In this document: one piece after another, positions 17,518 through 28,157 of the stretch | Layout: each line of letters opens with the position of its first letter | Numbering within the stretch: the first letter of the stretch is position 1 | DNA from: Campylobacter concisus | GTDB lineage: Bacteria; Campylobacterota; Campylobacteria; Campylobacterales; Campylobacteraceae | Reading direction: 5' to 3' | Length of the DNA stretch: 64,000 nucleotides | Assembly: GCF_002913045.1 (NCBI RefSeq) | Contig: NZ_PPAF01000004.1 | Span: 124,001-188,000, forward strand | The notes under the pieces: model-generated | The model's database searches: none | The model's input: the letters and a program-made list of their open reading frames with translations, nothing else | Told to the model about the DNA's origin: nothing | Translations under genes and position numbers: made by a program

Positions 17518-18736
17518 TTTCTAAACCAAAATGCTCATTAAAATCATCGCAAATTTCTAAAAAATCCACTCCATCGATCTTAGGTTTTTCGCTAAAAAAT
17601 TTATACATATTATTAAAGCCGTCAGTTAGCTCTTTTGACTTGACGCCGTAGCTTATGGAAATTCCAGCTTCGATGTAGGCTGAGAGCTTGTCGCAGTATT
17701 TTAGCGCTTTGCCGTCGATCGGGTTAAATTTATCCTCATTTACGTTTTCCATAGTCCCTTCGTGGCAGATGATTTTACGCTCATAAGTTCTATTTTCAAA
17801 CTCATCTTTTATAAATTTCTCACCATCTTTTCTGATGCCAAGGATGTAGCTAAACTCATCTTTGATCTTTTCGGGTACAAATGGCAAAATCCTCTCATCA
17901 ATAAGCCTCATCTCATACTCGCTGATGATCTCATTTAGCCCCTTTACGCCGTATTTTACAGGGCTTATTATATCTCTTGTAAGACTCTCTGGCAGGTCGT
18001 GAAATAGTGCACAAAAGAAGTTATTTTCTAGGCGTTTTTTGCAAGCTTTTGCTTTGAGTGAATAAAAATAGCTAAGTATTGCAACTACTAGCATATGCCC
18101 TAAGACTGCAGTTTCAGGGATACGAGGCGTTTGTGCCCAGCGCTTTTGAAACCTTAGCCTGCCACTTAGATCAACAAGGCGGGCTAATTTTTGATTCATA
18201 GCGATCTTTCTAACGCCAATTAGCTCATAATAATCCTCCATCTCCTCTTCAACCTTAGCTTTAAGCTCATCGATGTCGCTTAAAAACTGGCTCGTTTGAT
18301 AGACGATTGAAAATTCCCACCTCGTGGCAAGATAGCTGGCTGCTTTTAGAATGAGACGCTCTTTTTCATGCTTTTTATTACTTTTAAAATAACTTTTAAA
18401 TCTCTCTAAAAACTCCCCATCTTCAATATCTGAAATAAGGCTATCAAGATTACTTAAAACCCAGCTATTTATCTGCTCTTTTTTTGTCTTTTGTATGTGA
18501 TGAAAGACGTCTGGACGTATGTCTGTGACTACGACCCTACTTAAAAACTCAAAAATTCCAGCCTCAATGATATAGTTCATATCGGCGTCTTGTTCTTGTT
18601 TTGCTATGAAATAAGCGATGATAAATTTATGAGCCTGCTTATCAAGCTCGACTAAATTTGCCATCTTTGGATAGTCGTTCCAACGTGATATAGATGCTGC
18701 TTTAAAGATATGTTCTATAAGCTTAGCACTTATCAT
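17501..18736 (-). CDS. HD-domain phosphohydrolase (YfbR-like HD_3 type)
   Basis: The 411-residue protein has a metal-binding HD segment in its middle, CALFHDLPESLTRDIISPVK. This matches the HD_3/YfbR pattern of nucleotide phosphohydrolases (HD followed by LPE and GDI/TRDI…PVK). Metal-ligand histidines upstream (GHMLVVAIL) are present. The flanking N- and C-terminal parts are helical and not recognised. The substrate cannot be read from sequence. It starts at 18736 within the stop of queF (TAATG) and is co-translated with it. Its last codons are antisense to the 3' stem of ffs. Confidence 0.8.
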   Translation of the reverse strand: MISAKLIEHIFKAASISRWNDYPKMANLVELDKQAHKFIIAYFIAKQEQDADMNYIIEAGIFEFLSRVVVTDIRPDVFHHIQKTKKEQINSWVLSNLDSLISDIEDGEFLERFKSYFKSNKKHEKERLILKAASYLATRWEFSIVYQTSQFLSDIDELKAKVEEEMEDYYELIGVRKIAMNQKLARLVDLSGRLRFQKRWAQTPRIPETAVLGHMLVVAILSYFYSLKAKACKKRLENNFFCALFHDLPESLTRDIISPVKYGVKGLNEIISEYEMRLIDERILPFVPEKIKDEFSYILGIRKDGEKFIKDEFENRTYERKIICHEGTMENVNEDKFNPIDGKALKYCDKLSAYIEAGISISYGVKSKELTDGFNNMYKFFSEKPKIDGVDFLEICDDFNEHFGLERPPLR

Positions 18737-19380
18737 TATTTATCCTTTTTGACTACTTTTGGCTTCTTATCATCGGCGTAGCTTATTTTTCTAAAGCCCT
18801 CTTTGTTTGAGCTTCTTCTTGGTTTGTCATCTTTTTTAAATTTATCATCTTTGCTACCTCTGCTACCAGTGCCTCTACTGCTACCACGATCGCTTGTGCT
18901 ACGTCTTTCGCGTGGAGCTCTGTCACTAAAGCTACTTCTCTCTCTAGTTCTTGGAGTAAATTCTTTCTCTTCAACTGGCTTTTTCACTACTAGATCAGAG
19001 CTGATCTCGATAACTGTATGGACATTTCCACGTGGGTTAAAGTCGCCAACTATCTTCATAAATTTTGGCTCTAGTTTTTTCTCTAAAACAGAGTAAATTT
19101 CATTTATACTATCTTCGTGGCTGATGTTGCGGTTCATAAAGCTATTTATATAAAGCTTTATCGCTTTTAGCTCTACAACTAGCTTGTTTGGGATATACTC
19201 AAGGTATATTGTCGCAAAGTCAGGATAACCAGAGCGAGGGCAAAGGCAGCAAAACTCAGGCAGAGTGATCTTTATGACATAGTCCCTTGTTTGCTTATTT
19301 TCCCAGACCTCAAGGTCACTCTCTACGTCAAATTCTTTCAAAATTTTCTCACCATACTTCATCTCTAGCTCTTCGCTCAT
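18736..19380 (-). CDS. queF: NADPH-dependent 7-cyano-7-deazaguanine reductase with a basic C-terminal tail
   Basis: Residues 1-130 form a complete unimodular QueF. The catalytic Cys is in CCLCPRSGYPDF, the substrate motif is ELKAIKLYINSFMNR, and the C-terminal strand is GNVHTVIEI. The enzyme reduces preQ0 to preQ1 for tRNA queuosine. Stand-alone QueF is normally about 125-150 residues. Here some 80 residues follow that are almost entirely Arg, Ser, Lys, Asp and Gly (RERSSFSDRAPRERRSTSD and onward), resembling an RNA-binding RGG/SR tail. The frame is intact up to TAA at 18736, so the tail is translated with the enzyme. Its role is unknown. Confidence 0.92.
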   Translation of the reverse strand: MSEELEMKYGEKILKEFDVESDLEVWENKQTRDYVIKITLPEFCCLCPRSGYPDFATIYLEYIPNKLVVELKAIKLYINSFMNRNISHEDSINEIYSVLEKKLEPKFMKIVGDFNPRGNVHTVIEISSDLVVKKPVEEKEFTPRTRERSSFSDRAPRERRSTSDRGSSRGTGSRGSKDDKFKKDDKPRRSSNKEGFRKISYADDKKPKVVKKDK

Positions 19381-19433
19381 TTTTTATCCTTTATTTTTTT
19401 GCTAATTAGATCAAATTTAAATTTGATCACCTT

Positions 19434-21746
<2,313 letters not shown>

Positions 21747-21758
21747 CTAGACCTTATA

Positions 21759-22826
21759 TTATAAATTTATTGGCATTATCACTGTTGTTAGCTCCTTTGA
21801 ACTTACAACAAATGCCAACGAGCTTTCATTAAAACCAAGCTCAAAATTTTCATCTTCGATACTAGTTAAGAAATCAAGCAAGTATCTATTTTTTATGCCT
21901 ATAAAGAATTCATCTTCTAAGCCAGTTTGATAATCAATCATAGTTTTTGCTTCAGAGTTATCTTCTATAACACTTTCAAATGTTATATTGTCTTTTGAAA
22001 AAGTTATTTTCATTGTATCACTTAGCATTGAGATAGTTTTTATACCCTCTATCATTTTATCTCTACTTAGCTGAAGTCTTTTTCTTACCTCTTTTGGTAT
22101 AACACGCTCATAGTCTGGAAATTTACCATTTATAAGTTTTGTGAAAAACTCAAAATTTTGGCTTTGAGCGATTAAGATATTCTCATCATAGTAAATTTCT
22201 ATCTTGTCAAAAAATAGTTTTTGTATTTCATTGATAGCTTTTTTAGGGATTATAAGTGAAAATTCTTTTTCAGTTGGTGTTTGAAATTTAAATACACTAA
22301 GTCTTCTTGTGTCAGTGCCGACTATATTTATAAAGTCTTGTTTAATATCAAGGAATGCACCATTTAGTTCAAATTTTGGGTTATTACTATCAATACTTGG
22401 TAAAATTTTCTTTAAACTTCTTCCTAACATAACAGCATCAACATCAAATTTTGATTTACCCTCAATCGTTGGAAATTCTGGAAAATCTTCAAATTTATAC
22501 ATTGGAAGTTTGTATTTTGAGTTTTTTTGTTTTATATAAAGATAGTTATTTACAGTTTCCAACATCACTTCTTCGTCTTTTAGACTTTTTATAATGTCAA
22601 GTAGTTTTTTACCATTTGCAGTTGCATAACCTTGATCAACAATTTTTACATTACTTAACTTATATGCTAATCCTATCTCATGATCAGTTGCTTTTATATT
22701 TAAAACCCCATCTTTTGCTGAGATATAAATGTGAGAAGTTATAGCACTAAGATCTCTTTTTTCAAGATATGGGTTTGTATTTGTTACTATGCTTTCAAGC
22801 ATATTTTTGTTTATTAAAACTTTCAT
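21759..22826 (-). CDS. dnaN: DNA polymerase III beta sliding clamp
   Basis: The 355-residue protein has three repeated clamp domains ending in VIMPINL, the typical C-terminus of the beta clamp (usually VxMPMRL). It encircles DNA and tethers polymerase III. Conserved segments include NKNMLESIV at the start and GTDTRRLSVF in the middle. It is separated from dnaA by a 153-nt gap holding DnaA boxes, and from gyrB by 15 nt. Transcription is leftward. Confidence 0.97.
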   Translation of the reverse strand: MKVLINKNMLESIVTNTNPYLEKRDLSAITSHIYISAKDGVLNIKATDHEIGLAYKLSNVKIVDQGYATANGKKLLDIIKSLKDEEVMLETVNNYLYIKQKNSKYKLPMYKFEDFPEFPTIEGKSKFDVDAVMLGRSLKKILPSIDSNNPKFELNGAFLDIKQDFINIVGTDTRRLSVFKFQTPTEKEFSLIIPKKAINEIQKLFFDKIEIYYDENILIAQSQNFEFFTKLINGKFPDYERVIPKEVRKRLQLSRDKMIEGIKTISMLSDTMKITFSKDNITFESVIEDNSEAKTMIDYQTGLEDEFFIGIKNRYLLDFLTSIEDENFELGFNESSLAFVVSSKELTTVIMPINL

Positions 22827-22979
22827 TAAAAACTTCCTTCTATTTTTAAATTTAATTTTTTGTTTTAGTAGGTGATGTTAAAAAGTGAAAAGTGCTTTTC
22901 AACACCGAAATACAGCTATTTGAAATGTGAAAAATTATATTTTCTTTTTCACATTTATTCACAAATTTCATATTGTATT
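22827..22979. other. Probable replication origin element between dnaA and dnaN
   Basis: This 153-nt AT-rich gap holds three 9-mers of DnaA-box type within 38 bp. They are TGTGAAAAA (22926-22934, minus-strand TTTTTCACA), TTTTTCACA (22945-22953) and TTATTCACA (22955-22963). Origins of Campylobacter and relatives lie beside dnaA, so this is the best origin candidate together with the boxes upstream of dnaA. Which cluster is used is not decided by sequence. Confidence 0.7.
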
Positions 22980-24290
22980 TTATCCTTTTGTCAAAATTTT
23001 GTTTTTTAATTCAGTAACTTTTAGACTAAAAATTTCATTAGTTTGTATTAGTTCATTTATCTTTTTAATATTATGGCTAACTGCACTGTGATCTTTCATA
23101 CCAAAATAGTTTGCAATTTGTGGCATTGAGTTTGTTGTAAGCATCTTTGCAAGATATATGATGATTCGTCTTGCTTCTACAATATTTGTAACTCTTGATT
23201 TGCTTTTTATATCACTTTGTTTGATATTTAGCTCTTTACTAACTATTTCAACGATAGTATCAAAATTTATATTTTCACGTTTTTCTTTAATTAAATCTTT
23301 TAATATACTTTTTGCAAGATCAAGTGTAATCTCTTCTTTCATAAGAGTTTTAAATACGTTTAAATTTATGATAGCTCCTTCTATCTCACGGATATTATCT
23401 CCCATATTTGTAGCTATGTAGTTTATGACCTCTTTATTTAGATCGATTTTATCAAATTCGCATTTTTTGATGATGATAGCTATCTTTGTATCAAGTTCAG
23501 GCGGCGTAATATCAGCCATAAAAGCCTTATCAAATCTTGAAATCATCCTATCCTCAAAGCCTTTTAGTGTCTTTGGAGGTCGATCTGAAGTCATAACTAT
23601 TTGACCATTTTTTGCTAAAAGTTCATTGTATGTGTTGAAAAATTCCTCTTGGATTTTATCAGTTTTACCAAGAAACTGCACATCGTCTATTAGTAAAACA
23701 TCGCAGTTTCTATATTTTTCACGAAATTTTGGCATTGAGTGGTTATTTATATGACTGGTAAAATCTATCATAAATTGTTCGCTAGTTACGCAAATAACGG
23801 TTTTTCCTTTATTTAGGCAGTGATTTCCGACTGACTGGAGTAAGTGAGTCTTGCCAAGTCCCGTCGTGCCATAGATAAAAAGTGGATTATAAAGTACGCC
23901 AGGTTTTTCAGCGGCTGCTTTTGCGCTTAAAAATGCGTATTGATTTGAAGCACCACAGACAAAATTTTCAAATGTGTAGCTTGGATTTAAAATGCTACTT
24001 TGTGTTTTTATCTGCTTAACATTTATTTGATTTTGTTTTGATACCTTACTACTTTTAGTAGATGAAATTTCTATATTTGGTTTTATGCCTGTTCTAACTT
24101 CATATAGGTGAGCGATTTTATCAGCGTATCTTGTATTTATAAATTTAGCCATTAACTCATTTGGTGCAGTAAATACGATAATATGATCGTCTGAAGCCTT
24201 TTCGTTAAATTTTAATTGCTTGATATAACTTTGGTATTCTTCAGGTGAAATTTGTGTTGAAAGATTTTCTAAAATTTCGTCTGCTATCAA
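22980..24290 (-). CDS. dnaA: Chromosomal replication initiator DnaA
   Basis: The 436-residue protein has an N-terminal DnaB/DnaD-contact domain and an AAA+ core with YGTTGLGKTHLLQ (Walker A, near residue 140) and VLLIDDVQFL (Walker B). The C-terminal helix-turn-helix carries the box-binding signature (FGMKDHSAVSHNIKKI). It binds DnaA boxes and melts the origin. It is divergent from ruvC, with a cluster of TTTTTCAC-type boxes in between. Length is typical for Campylobacter. Confidence 0.98.
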   Translation of the reverse strand: MIADEILENLSTQISPEEYQSYIKQLKFNEKASDDHIIVFTAPNELMAKFINTRYADKIAHLYEVRTGIKPNIEISSTKSSKVSKQNQINVKQIKTQSSILNPSYTFENFVCGASNQYAFLSAKAAAEKPGVLYNPLFIYGTTGLGKTHLLQSVGNHCLNKGKTVICVTSEQFMIDFTSHINNHSMPKFREKYRNCDVLLIDDVQFLGKTDKIQEEFFNTYNELLAKNGQIVMTSDRPPKTLKGFEDRMISRFDKAFMADITPPELDTKIAIIIKKCEFDKIDLNKEVINYIATNMGDNIREIEGAIINLNVFKTLMKEEITLDLAKSILKDLIKEKRENINFDTIVEIVSKELNIKQSDIKSKSRVTNIVEARRIIIYLAKMLTTNSMPQIANYFGMKDHSAVSHNIKKINELIQTNEIFSLKVTELKNKILTKG

Positions 24291-24371
24291 ATTTTTATGC
24301 CTTAAATTTTGAGAATTTTTATAGTGATACTATCTTAATTTTAATAAAACCTTTGTTAAACTCCGACAAAC

Positions 24372-24401
24372 TTTTTCACATCGTGAAAAAGTCGTGAAAA
24401 A
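24372..24401. other. DnaA-box cluster upstream of dnaA
   Basis: TTTTTCACA at 24372-24380, then CGTGAAAAA at 24382-24390 and again at 24393-24401 (minus-strand TTTTTCACG). The three boxes lie in 30 bp between divergent dnaA and ruvC. They could be part of a bipartite origin, act as dnaA autoregulatory sites, or both. Confidence 0.65.
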
Positions 24402-24418
24402 GTATTGAAAAGATAGTG

Positions 24419-24892
24419 ATGAAAATTTTAGGAATCGACCCAGGTACGAAGAATTGTGGTTATGCAATACTTGAAAAAAATAAATTTAAAACTACTCTTC
24501 TTGAAGCAGGACTCATAAAAATAAAACCAAACACACTTCAGTATCAGATTACCGAGCTTTGCGAGGGGCTTGATCTCATCTTTAAAAATCATAAATTTGA
24601 CGAGGTCGCGATCGAAGATATATTTTTTGCCTACAACCCAAAAACGGTTTTAAAGCTCGCTCAGTTTCGAGGAGCACTTAGCCTTAAAATTTTACAGCTT
24701 CATGGTGATTTTGCCGAGTATACGCCACTTCAGGTGAAAAAAACTGTCACTGGCAAGGCCAAAGCTGATAAAGAGCAAGTAGCGTTTATGGTGAAGAAAA
24801 TTTTAGGTATAAATAAAGAGATAAAACCGCTCGATATCACCGATGCGATCGCGATCGCGCTAACTCACGCAAATAATTTAAAAATAAGCTAA
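24419..24892 (+). CDS. ruvC: Holliday junction resolvase RuvC
   Basis: The 157-residue protein opens with [17 protein letters not shown], which carries the first catalytic Asp. It also has [20 protein letters not shown] (Glu of the active site) and a C-terminal [13 protein letters not shown] with the last acidic residues. It cuts Holliday junctions made by RuvAB. ATG at 24419 is preferred over GTG at 24416 because it puts the family N-terminus at residue 1. It diverges from dnaA. Confidence 0.96.
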   Translation: MKILGIDPGTKNCGYAILEKNKFKTTLLEAGLIKIKPNTLQYQITELCEGLDLIFKNHKFDEVAIEDIFFAYNPKTVLKLAQFRGALSLKILQLHGDFAEYTPLQVKKTVTGKAKADKEQVAFMVKKILGINKEIKPLDITDAIAIALTHANNLKIS

Positions 24893-24909
24893 ATTTTGAT
24901 AGGAAAAAG

Positions 24910-25599
24910 ATGGCAATAGTAAAAGCATTACTAATTGGTGAGGTGAAAAATTATGGCTCGCAAAGTGCTACTAATAAGCTAAATACACCATGGAGCTCAG
25001 CTATTTTTAAAGTAGTTCAAAATGGCGAAATTTTTGCAAATGAGCTTGGCTTTAAGGGTGATAGTGTCGCTGATACAAAACACCATGGTGGCCCTGAAAA
25101 GGCAGTTTTTGCAAATTCATTTGCAAATTACGCTGATTGGGAGAGTTTTTTAGGATTAAAAAATATGGCTTATGGAGCTATGGGGGAGAATTTATGTGTT
25201 GATGGGCTTGATGAGAGCTGCGTTTATGTGGGTGATATCCATAAGATTGGCTCGCTTGTGCTTCAAGTCTCGCAGCCTAGAAAACCATGCTTTAAGCTCT
25301 CAAAAAGATGGGGCAATGAAAATATGGCTACTCACATCTTTGAAACTGGCTTAACTGGCTGGTACTACCGCGTAATAACACCAGGATCTTGCAAAGTGGG
25401 CGACGTGATAGAAGTTATAGAAAAAGATCCAGTTCATATGAGCATTTTAGAAGTAAATAGACTTTTTTGCGCTCCAAGTAAAAATTTAAATTTACTAGAG
25501 AAATTTAATTCTCTTACCACTCTTCCAAAAAGTTGGTATGGTGACATGGAAAGACGTATTCAAGGTATTTATAGTACGGAATATATGAGAAATTTATAA
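24910..25599 (+). CDS. MOSC-domain protein (YiiM-like)
   Basis: The 229-residue protein has the MOSC fold. The conserved stretch GFKGDSVADTKHHGGPEKAV is followed by GAMGENLCVDGL, and the invariant cysteine sits in QPRKPCFKLSKRW near residue 123. A three-helix C-terminal part (MSILEVNRLFCAP) is seen in YiiM-type members. MOSC proteins bind molybdenum cofactor or sulfur groups. YiiM reduces N-hydroxylated bases such as 6-hydroxylaminopurine, and a similar detoxifying role is inference. It follows ruvC by 17 nt and ends with a hairpin. Confidence 0.88.
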   Translation: MAIVKALLIGEVKNYGSQSATNKLNTPWSSAIFKVVQNGEIFANELGFKGDSVADTKHHGGPEKAVFANSFANYADWESFLGLKNMAYGAMGENLCVDGLDESCVYVGDIHKIGSLVLQVSQPRKPCFKLSKRWGNENMATHIFETGLTGWYYRVITPGSCKVGDVIEVIEKDPVHMSILEVNRLFCAPSKNLNLLEKFNSLTTLPKSWYGDMERRIQGIYSTEYMRNL

Positions 25600-25638
25600 T
25601 AGTAAGTAAAAGTTTTGTTATTTTAATACTCACAAACA

Positions 25639-25664
25639 TTCAGATATTACAAGGTTTATCTGAA
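25639..25664 (+). terminator. Possible terminator after the MOSC gene
   Basis: Inverted repeat TTCAGATA (25639-25646) and TATCTGAA (25657-25664) with a 10-nt loop, followed by ATTTTG. The stem is short and AT-rich, so this is moderate. Confidence 0.45.
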
Positions 25665-25703
25665 ATTTTGTATGAGCCTTTAAATTTTAAACATTTTTTA
25701 CGC

Positions 25704-25709
25704 TAGAAT
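25704..25709 (+). promoter_or_regulatory. -10 element of luxS
   Basis: TAGAAT preceded by a T-rich ACATTTTTTACGC, 25 nt before the luxS ATG, with a clear AAAGGAG ribosome site between. Confidence 0.55.
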
Positions 25710-25733
25710 TACCAAAAATTTAAAGGAGAAGAT

Positions 25734-26249
25734 ATGCCATTACTTGATAGTTTTTGTGTAGATCATGTAAAAATGCAAGCCCCAGGAGTAAGACTAGCAA
25801 AAAGTATGAAAACTCCAAAAGGCGATGATATCAGTGTTTTTGACTTGAGATTTTGCAAGCCAAATGAAGAAATTTTGCCAGAAAAAGGTACTCATACATT
25901 AGAACACCTCTTTGCTGGCTTTATGAGAAACCATCTAAATGGTAACGGCGTAGAGATCATCGACATCTCACCGATGGGCTGTAGAACTGGCTTTTATATG
26001 AGCGTGATCGGTACGCCTAGCGAAGAAGCCGTAAAAAAGGCATGGTTAGCCTCTATGAAAGATATTTTAGAAGTCAAAGACCAAGATAAAATCCCAGAGC
26101 TAAATAAATTTCAATGCGGTACTTACAAGATGCACTCACTTGATGAAGCACACGCCATAGCAAAGAAAATTCTTGATCTTGGCTTAGTCATCATAAATAA
26201 CGATGAGATCAAGCTCGACGTTGATGCTATGGGACTAAAAAAGCACTGA
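25734..26249 (+). CDS. luxS: S-ribosylhomocysteine lyase (AI-2 synthase)
   Basis: The 171-residue protein has the metal site HTLEH near residues 54-58, the catalytic Cys in MGCRTGFYM, and the third metal ligand His later in the chain ([11 protein letters not shown] region). It splits S-ribosylhomocysteine into homocysteine and DPD, the AI-2 precursor, in the activated methyl cycle. An AAAGGAG ribosome site precedes the ATG. The next gene starts 1 nt after the stop. Confidence 0.97.
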   Translation: MPLLDSFCVDHVKMQAPGVRLAKSMKTPKGDDISVFDLRFCKPNEEILPEKGTHTLEHLFAGFMRNHLNGNGVEIIDISPMGCRTGFYMSVIGTPSEEAVKKAWLASMKDILEVKDQDKIPELNKFQCGTYKMHSLDEAHAIAKKILDLGLVIINNDEIKLDVDAMGLKKH

Positions 26250-26250
26250 T

Positions 26251-27357
26251 TTGAAGCCAGTAAAACAAGAAAATCAAGCCTATCTAAAAGAGCAAATTTT
26301 AACCTATCTTGGTAACAAACGCTCTCTTTTAGGCTTTATAGATCTAGGCATAAAATACGCAAAAGACGAGCTTAAAAAAGAAAAACTTAGCTGCTGCGAC
26401 CTCTTTAGCGGAAGTGGCGTGGTGGCTAGGTTTTTAAAGCAAAATAGCGAATTTCTAGTTGCAAATGACTTGGAACTTTACAGCTTTATCACAAACTCAT
26501 GCTACCTGCAAAACGCCACAAATGATCTAAAAAATGAGATAAATTTTTGGCAAAAAAAGCTTAAGAAAGAGATAGAAAACAACCTAATACCTGGCTTTAT
26601 TACAAGACTTTATTCGCCACAAGATGATAAAAATATTACCGAGGGCGAGAGAGTTTTTTATACTAGAAAAAATGCCATTTTTATTGATACTACAAGAAAA
26701 CTTATAGACGAGTTAGTGCCAGCTGAAATGAGGAAATTTTTCATAGCTCCACTTCTTTATAATGCAAGCGTGCATGCAAATACAAGTGGAATTTTTAAAG
26801 GTTTTCATAAAAATAAAGAGGGCATTGGCCAGTTTGGTGGCAGGGGACAAAATGCCATATCAAGGATAACTTCCGATATAAATTTGACTAAGCCAATTTT
26901 TTCAAATTTTAGTGTGCCATTTGAGGTCTATCAAAAGGACGCAAATTTACTCGCAAAAGAGCTTGACGACCTTGATCTAGTCTATCTTGATCCGCCATAT
27001 AACCAGCATCCATACGGCTCAAACTACTTCATGCTAAATCTCATCGCAAGCAACACTGAACCAAGTAAAATTTCAAAAGTTTCAGGCATCGCAAAAGACT
27101 GGAACAGATCAGTTTTTAATAAAAAATCGTCAGCAAGTGAGGCATTTTTCGAGTTGATAGCAAATTTAAAGGCAAAATTTGTACTCATTTCGTTTAACTC
27201 AGAGGGTTTTATCAACCAAGATGAATTTGATCAAAACCTAAATAAAATGGGCAAAGTTCAACTATTGCGCCAAAAGTATAACGCCTACCGTGGCAGCAGA
27301 AATTTAAAAGCTAGAAACATCCACGTAGACGAGCTTCTTTACGTTTTAAAAAAGTAA
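26251..27357 (+). CDS. D12-class N6-adenine DNA methyltransferase, no restriction partner seen
   Basis: The 368-residue protein starts with TTG at 26251, 1 nt after luxS. It has the SAM-binding motif CDLFSGSGVVARF near residue 50 and the catalytic DPPYNQHPYGSNYF near residue 247. The order motif I before DPPY, with the YLGNKRSLLGFI opening, is that of Dam/DpnM-type class-alpha enzymes. No restriction endonuclease or specificity subunit lies nearby, so it is an orphan or has a distant partner. The target sequence cannot be read from the protein. The polar C-terminal third (YNAYRGSRNLKAR) is conserved in related Campylobacter enzymes as I recall. Confidence 0.85.
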   Translation: MKPVKQENQAYLKEQILTYLGNKRSLLGFIDLGIKYAKDELKKEKLSCCDLFSGSGVVARFLKQNSEFLVANDLELYSFITNSCYLQNATNDLKNEINFWQKKLKKEIENNLIPGFITRLYSPQDDKNITEGERVFYTRKNAIFIDTTRKLIDELVPAEMRKFFIAPLLYNASVHANTSGIFKGFHKNKEGIGQFGGRGQNAISRITSDINLTKPIFSNFSVPFEVYQKDANLLAKELDDLDLVYLDPPYNQHPYGSNYFMLNLIASNTEPSKISKVSGIAKDWNRSVFNKKSSASEAFFELIANLKAKFVLISFNSEGFINQDEFDQNLNKMGKVQLLRQKYNAYRGSRNLKARNIHVDELLYVLKK

Positions 27358-27409
27358 ATTTAGCGCTCATTTCATCACTTCTAAATCACAAACCGCACTA
27401 ACGTAAATG

Positions 27410-28039
27410 TTAGTTTTGCTCATCTTCTGGCAAGCATTTTTCAAAGATAAATTTATGCTCATCAGGCAAGGCATCATAGATGGCATTTGCTAAATTTCTT
27501 ATCTCCCAAAGGGCTGATTTTGAGCTTCTTAAAGAGATGAAATTTTGCAAGCTTCTAGCATTTATGCTCCATGTAAGCTCGGTTTTGTAGCACTCTGGCA
27601 GGCAGTATTTTACGATGTCAAGGCTTTTTGTAGTTGAGGCTAAAATTTCACGTAAATTTTCAAGTGCTTTTATACTTGCGTTATCGACTAGTTCGTCATT
27701 TGTTAGTACGATAAATTTAGCCGCACGCTCAAATTGCCCTACTTCAAATTTTTCCTCTTTTTTTAGCTCTTTTAGTGTGTAGCGAGTTGATTTGACGCTT
27801 AGACTTGCCAAACGGTGACGAGCTAGCTCTTGAAGTAGCGCACGAGAGATACCTTGGATGTAGAAGTTATAGTATAGGTGCTCTAAGGTCGAGGCATGCT
27901 TAAATTTATTGCCTACTCTATCTATTAGCTCAACATCTTTTTCGCCGCCGTTATCGCCTTTGTCAAAGCTTTGCCAGCATGTGCGAATAGCGTGAGAGCA
28001 AATATTTAGTGGAGTGTGATTTAGTAGTGTTACTTGCAT
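27410..28039 (-). CDS. thyX: Flavin-dependent thymidylate synthase
   Basis: The 209-residue protein carries the ThyX motif RHRLASLSVKSTR (RHRxxSxxxxSxR) near residues 76-88 and a second block ending in SLRSSKSALWEIRNLA. It makes dTMP from dUMP using FAD and methylene-THF, and replaces ThyA in Campylobacter. Length is typical. It stands alone on the minus strand, convergent with the methylase gene. Confidence 0.95.
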   Translation of the reverse strand: MQVTLLNHTPLNICSHAIRTCWQSFDKGDNGGEKDVELIDRVGNKFKHASTLEHLYYNFYIQGISRALLQELARHRLASLSVKSTRYTLKELKKEEKFEVGQFERAAKFIVLTNDELVDNASIKALENLREILASTTKSLDIVKYCLPECYKTELTWSINARSLQNFISLRSSKSALWEIRNLANAIYDALPDEHKFIFEKCLPEDEQN

Positions 28040-28117
28040 TTTTTCTCTTTTGTAAAATTTTTTAACATTTTACAAAAATAAGGCTGATTTTATTTGTAAA
28101 TTTAAAGCGTAAATTTT

Positions 28118-28140
28118 AAAGGGAGACAAATGCTCCCTTT
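28118..28140 (-). terminator. Terminator of the large hook gene
   Basis: Inverted repeat AAAGGGAG (28118-28125) and CTCCCTTT (28133-28140) with a 7-nt loop. It lies 18 nt past the hook-protein stop on the minus strand, with a short AT-rich tail. Confidence 0.6.
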
Positions 28141-28157
28141 TGTAAAAGTCTTAGTTA

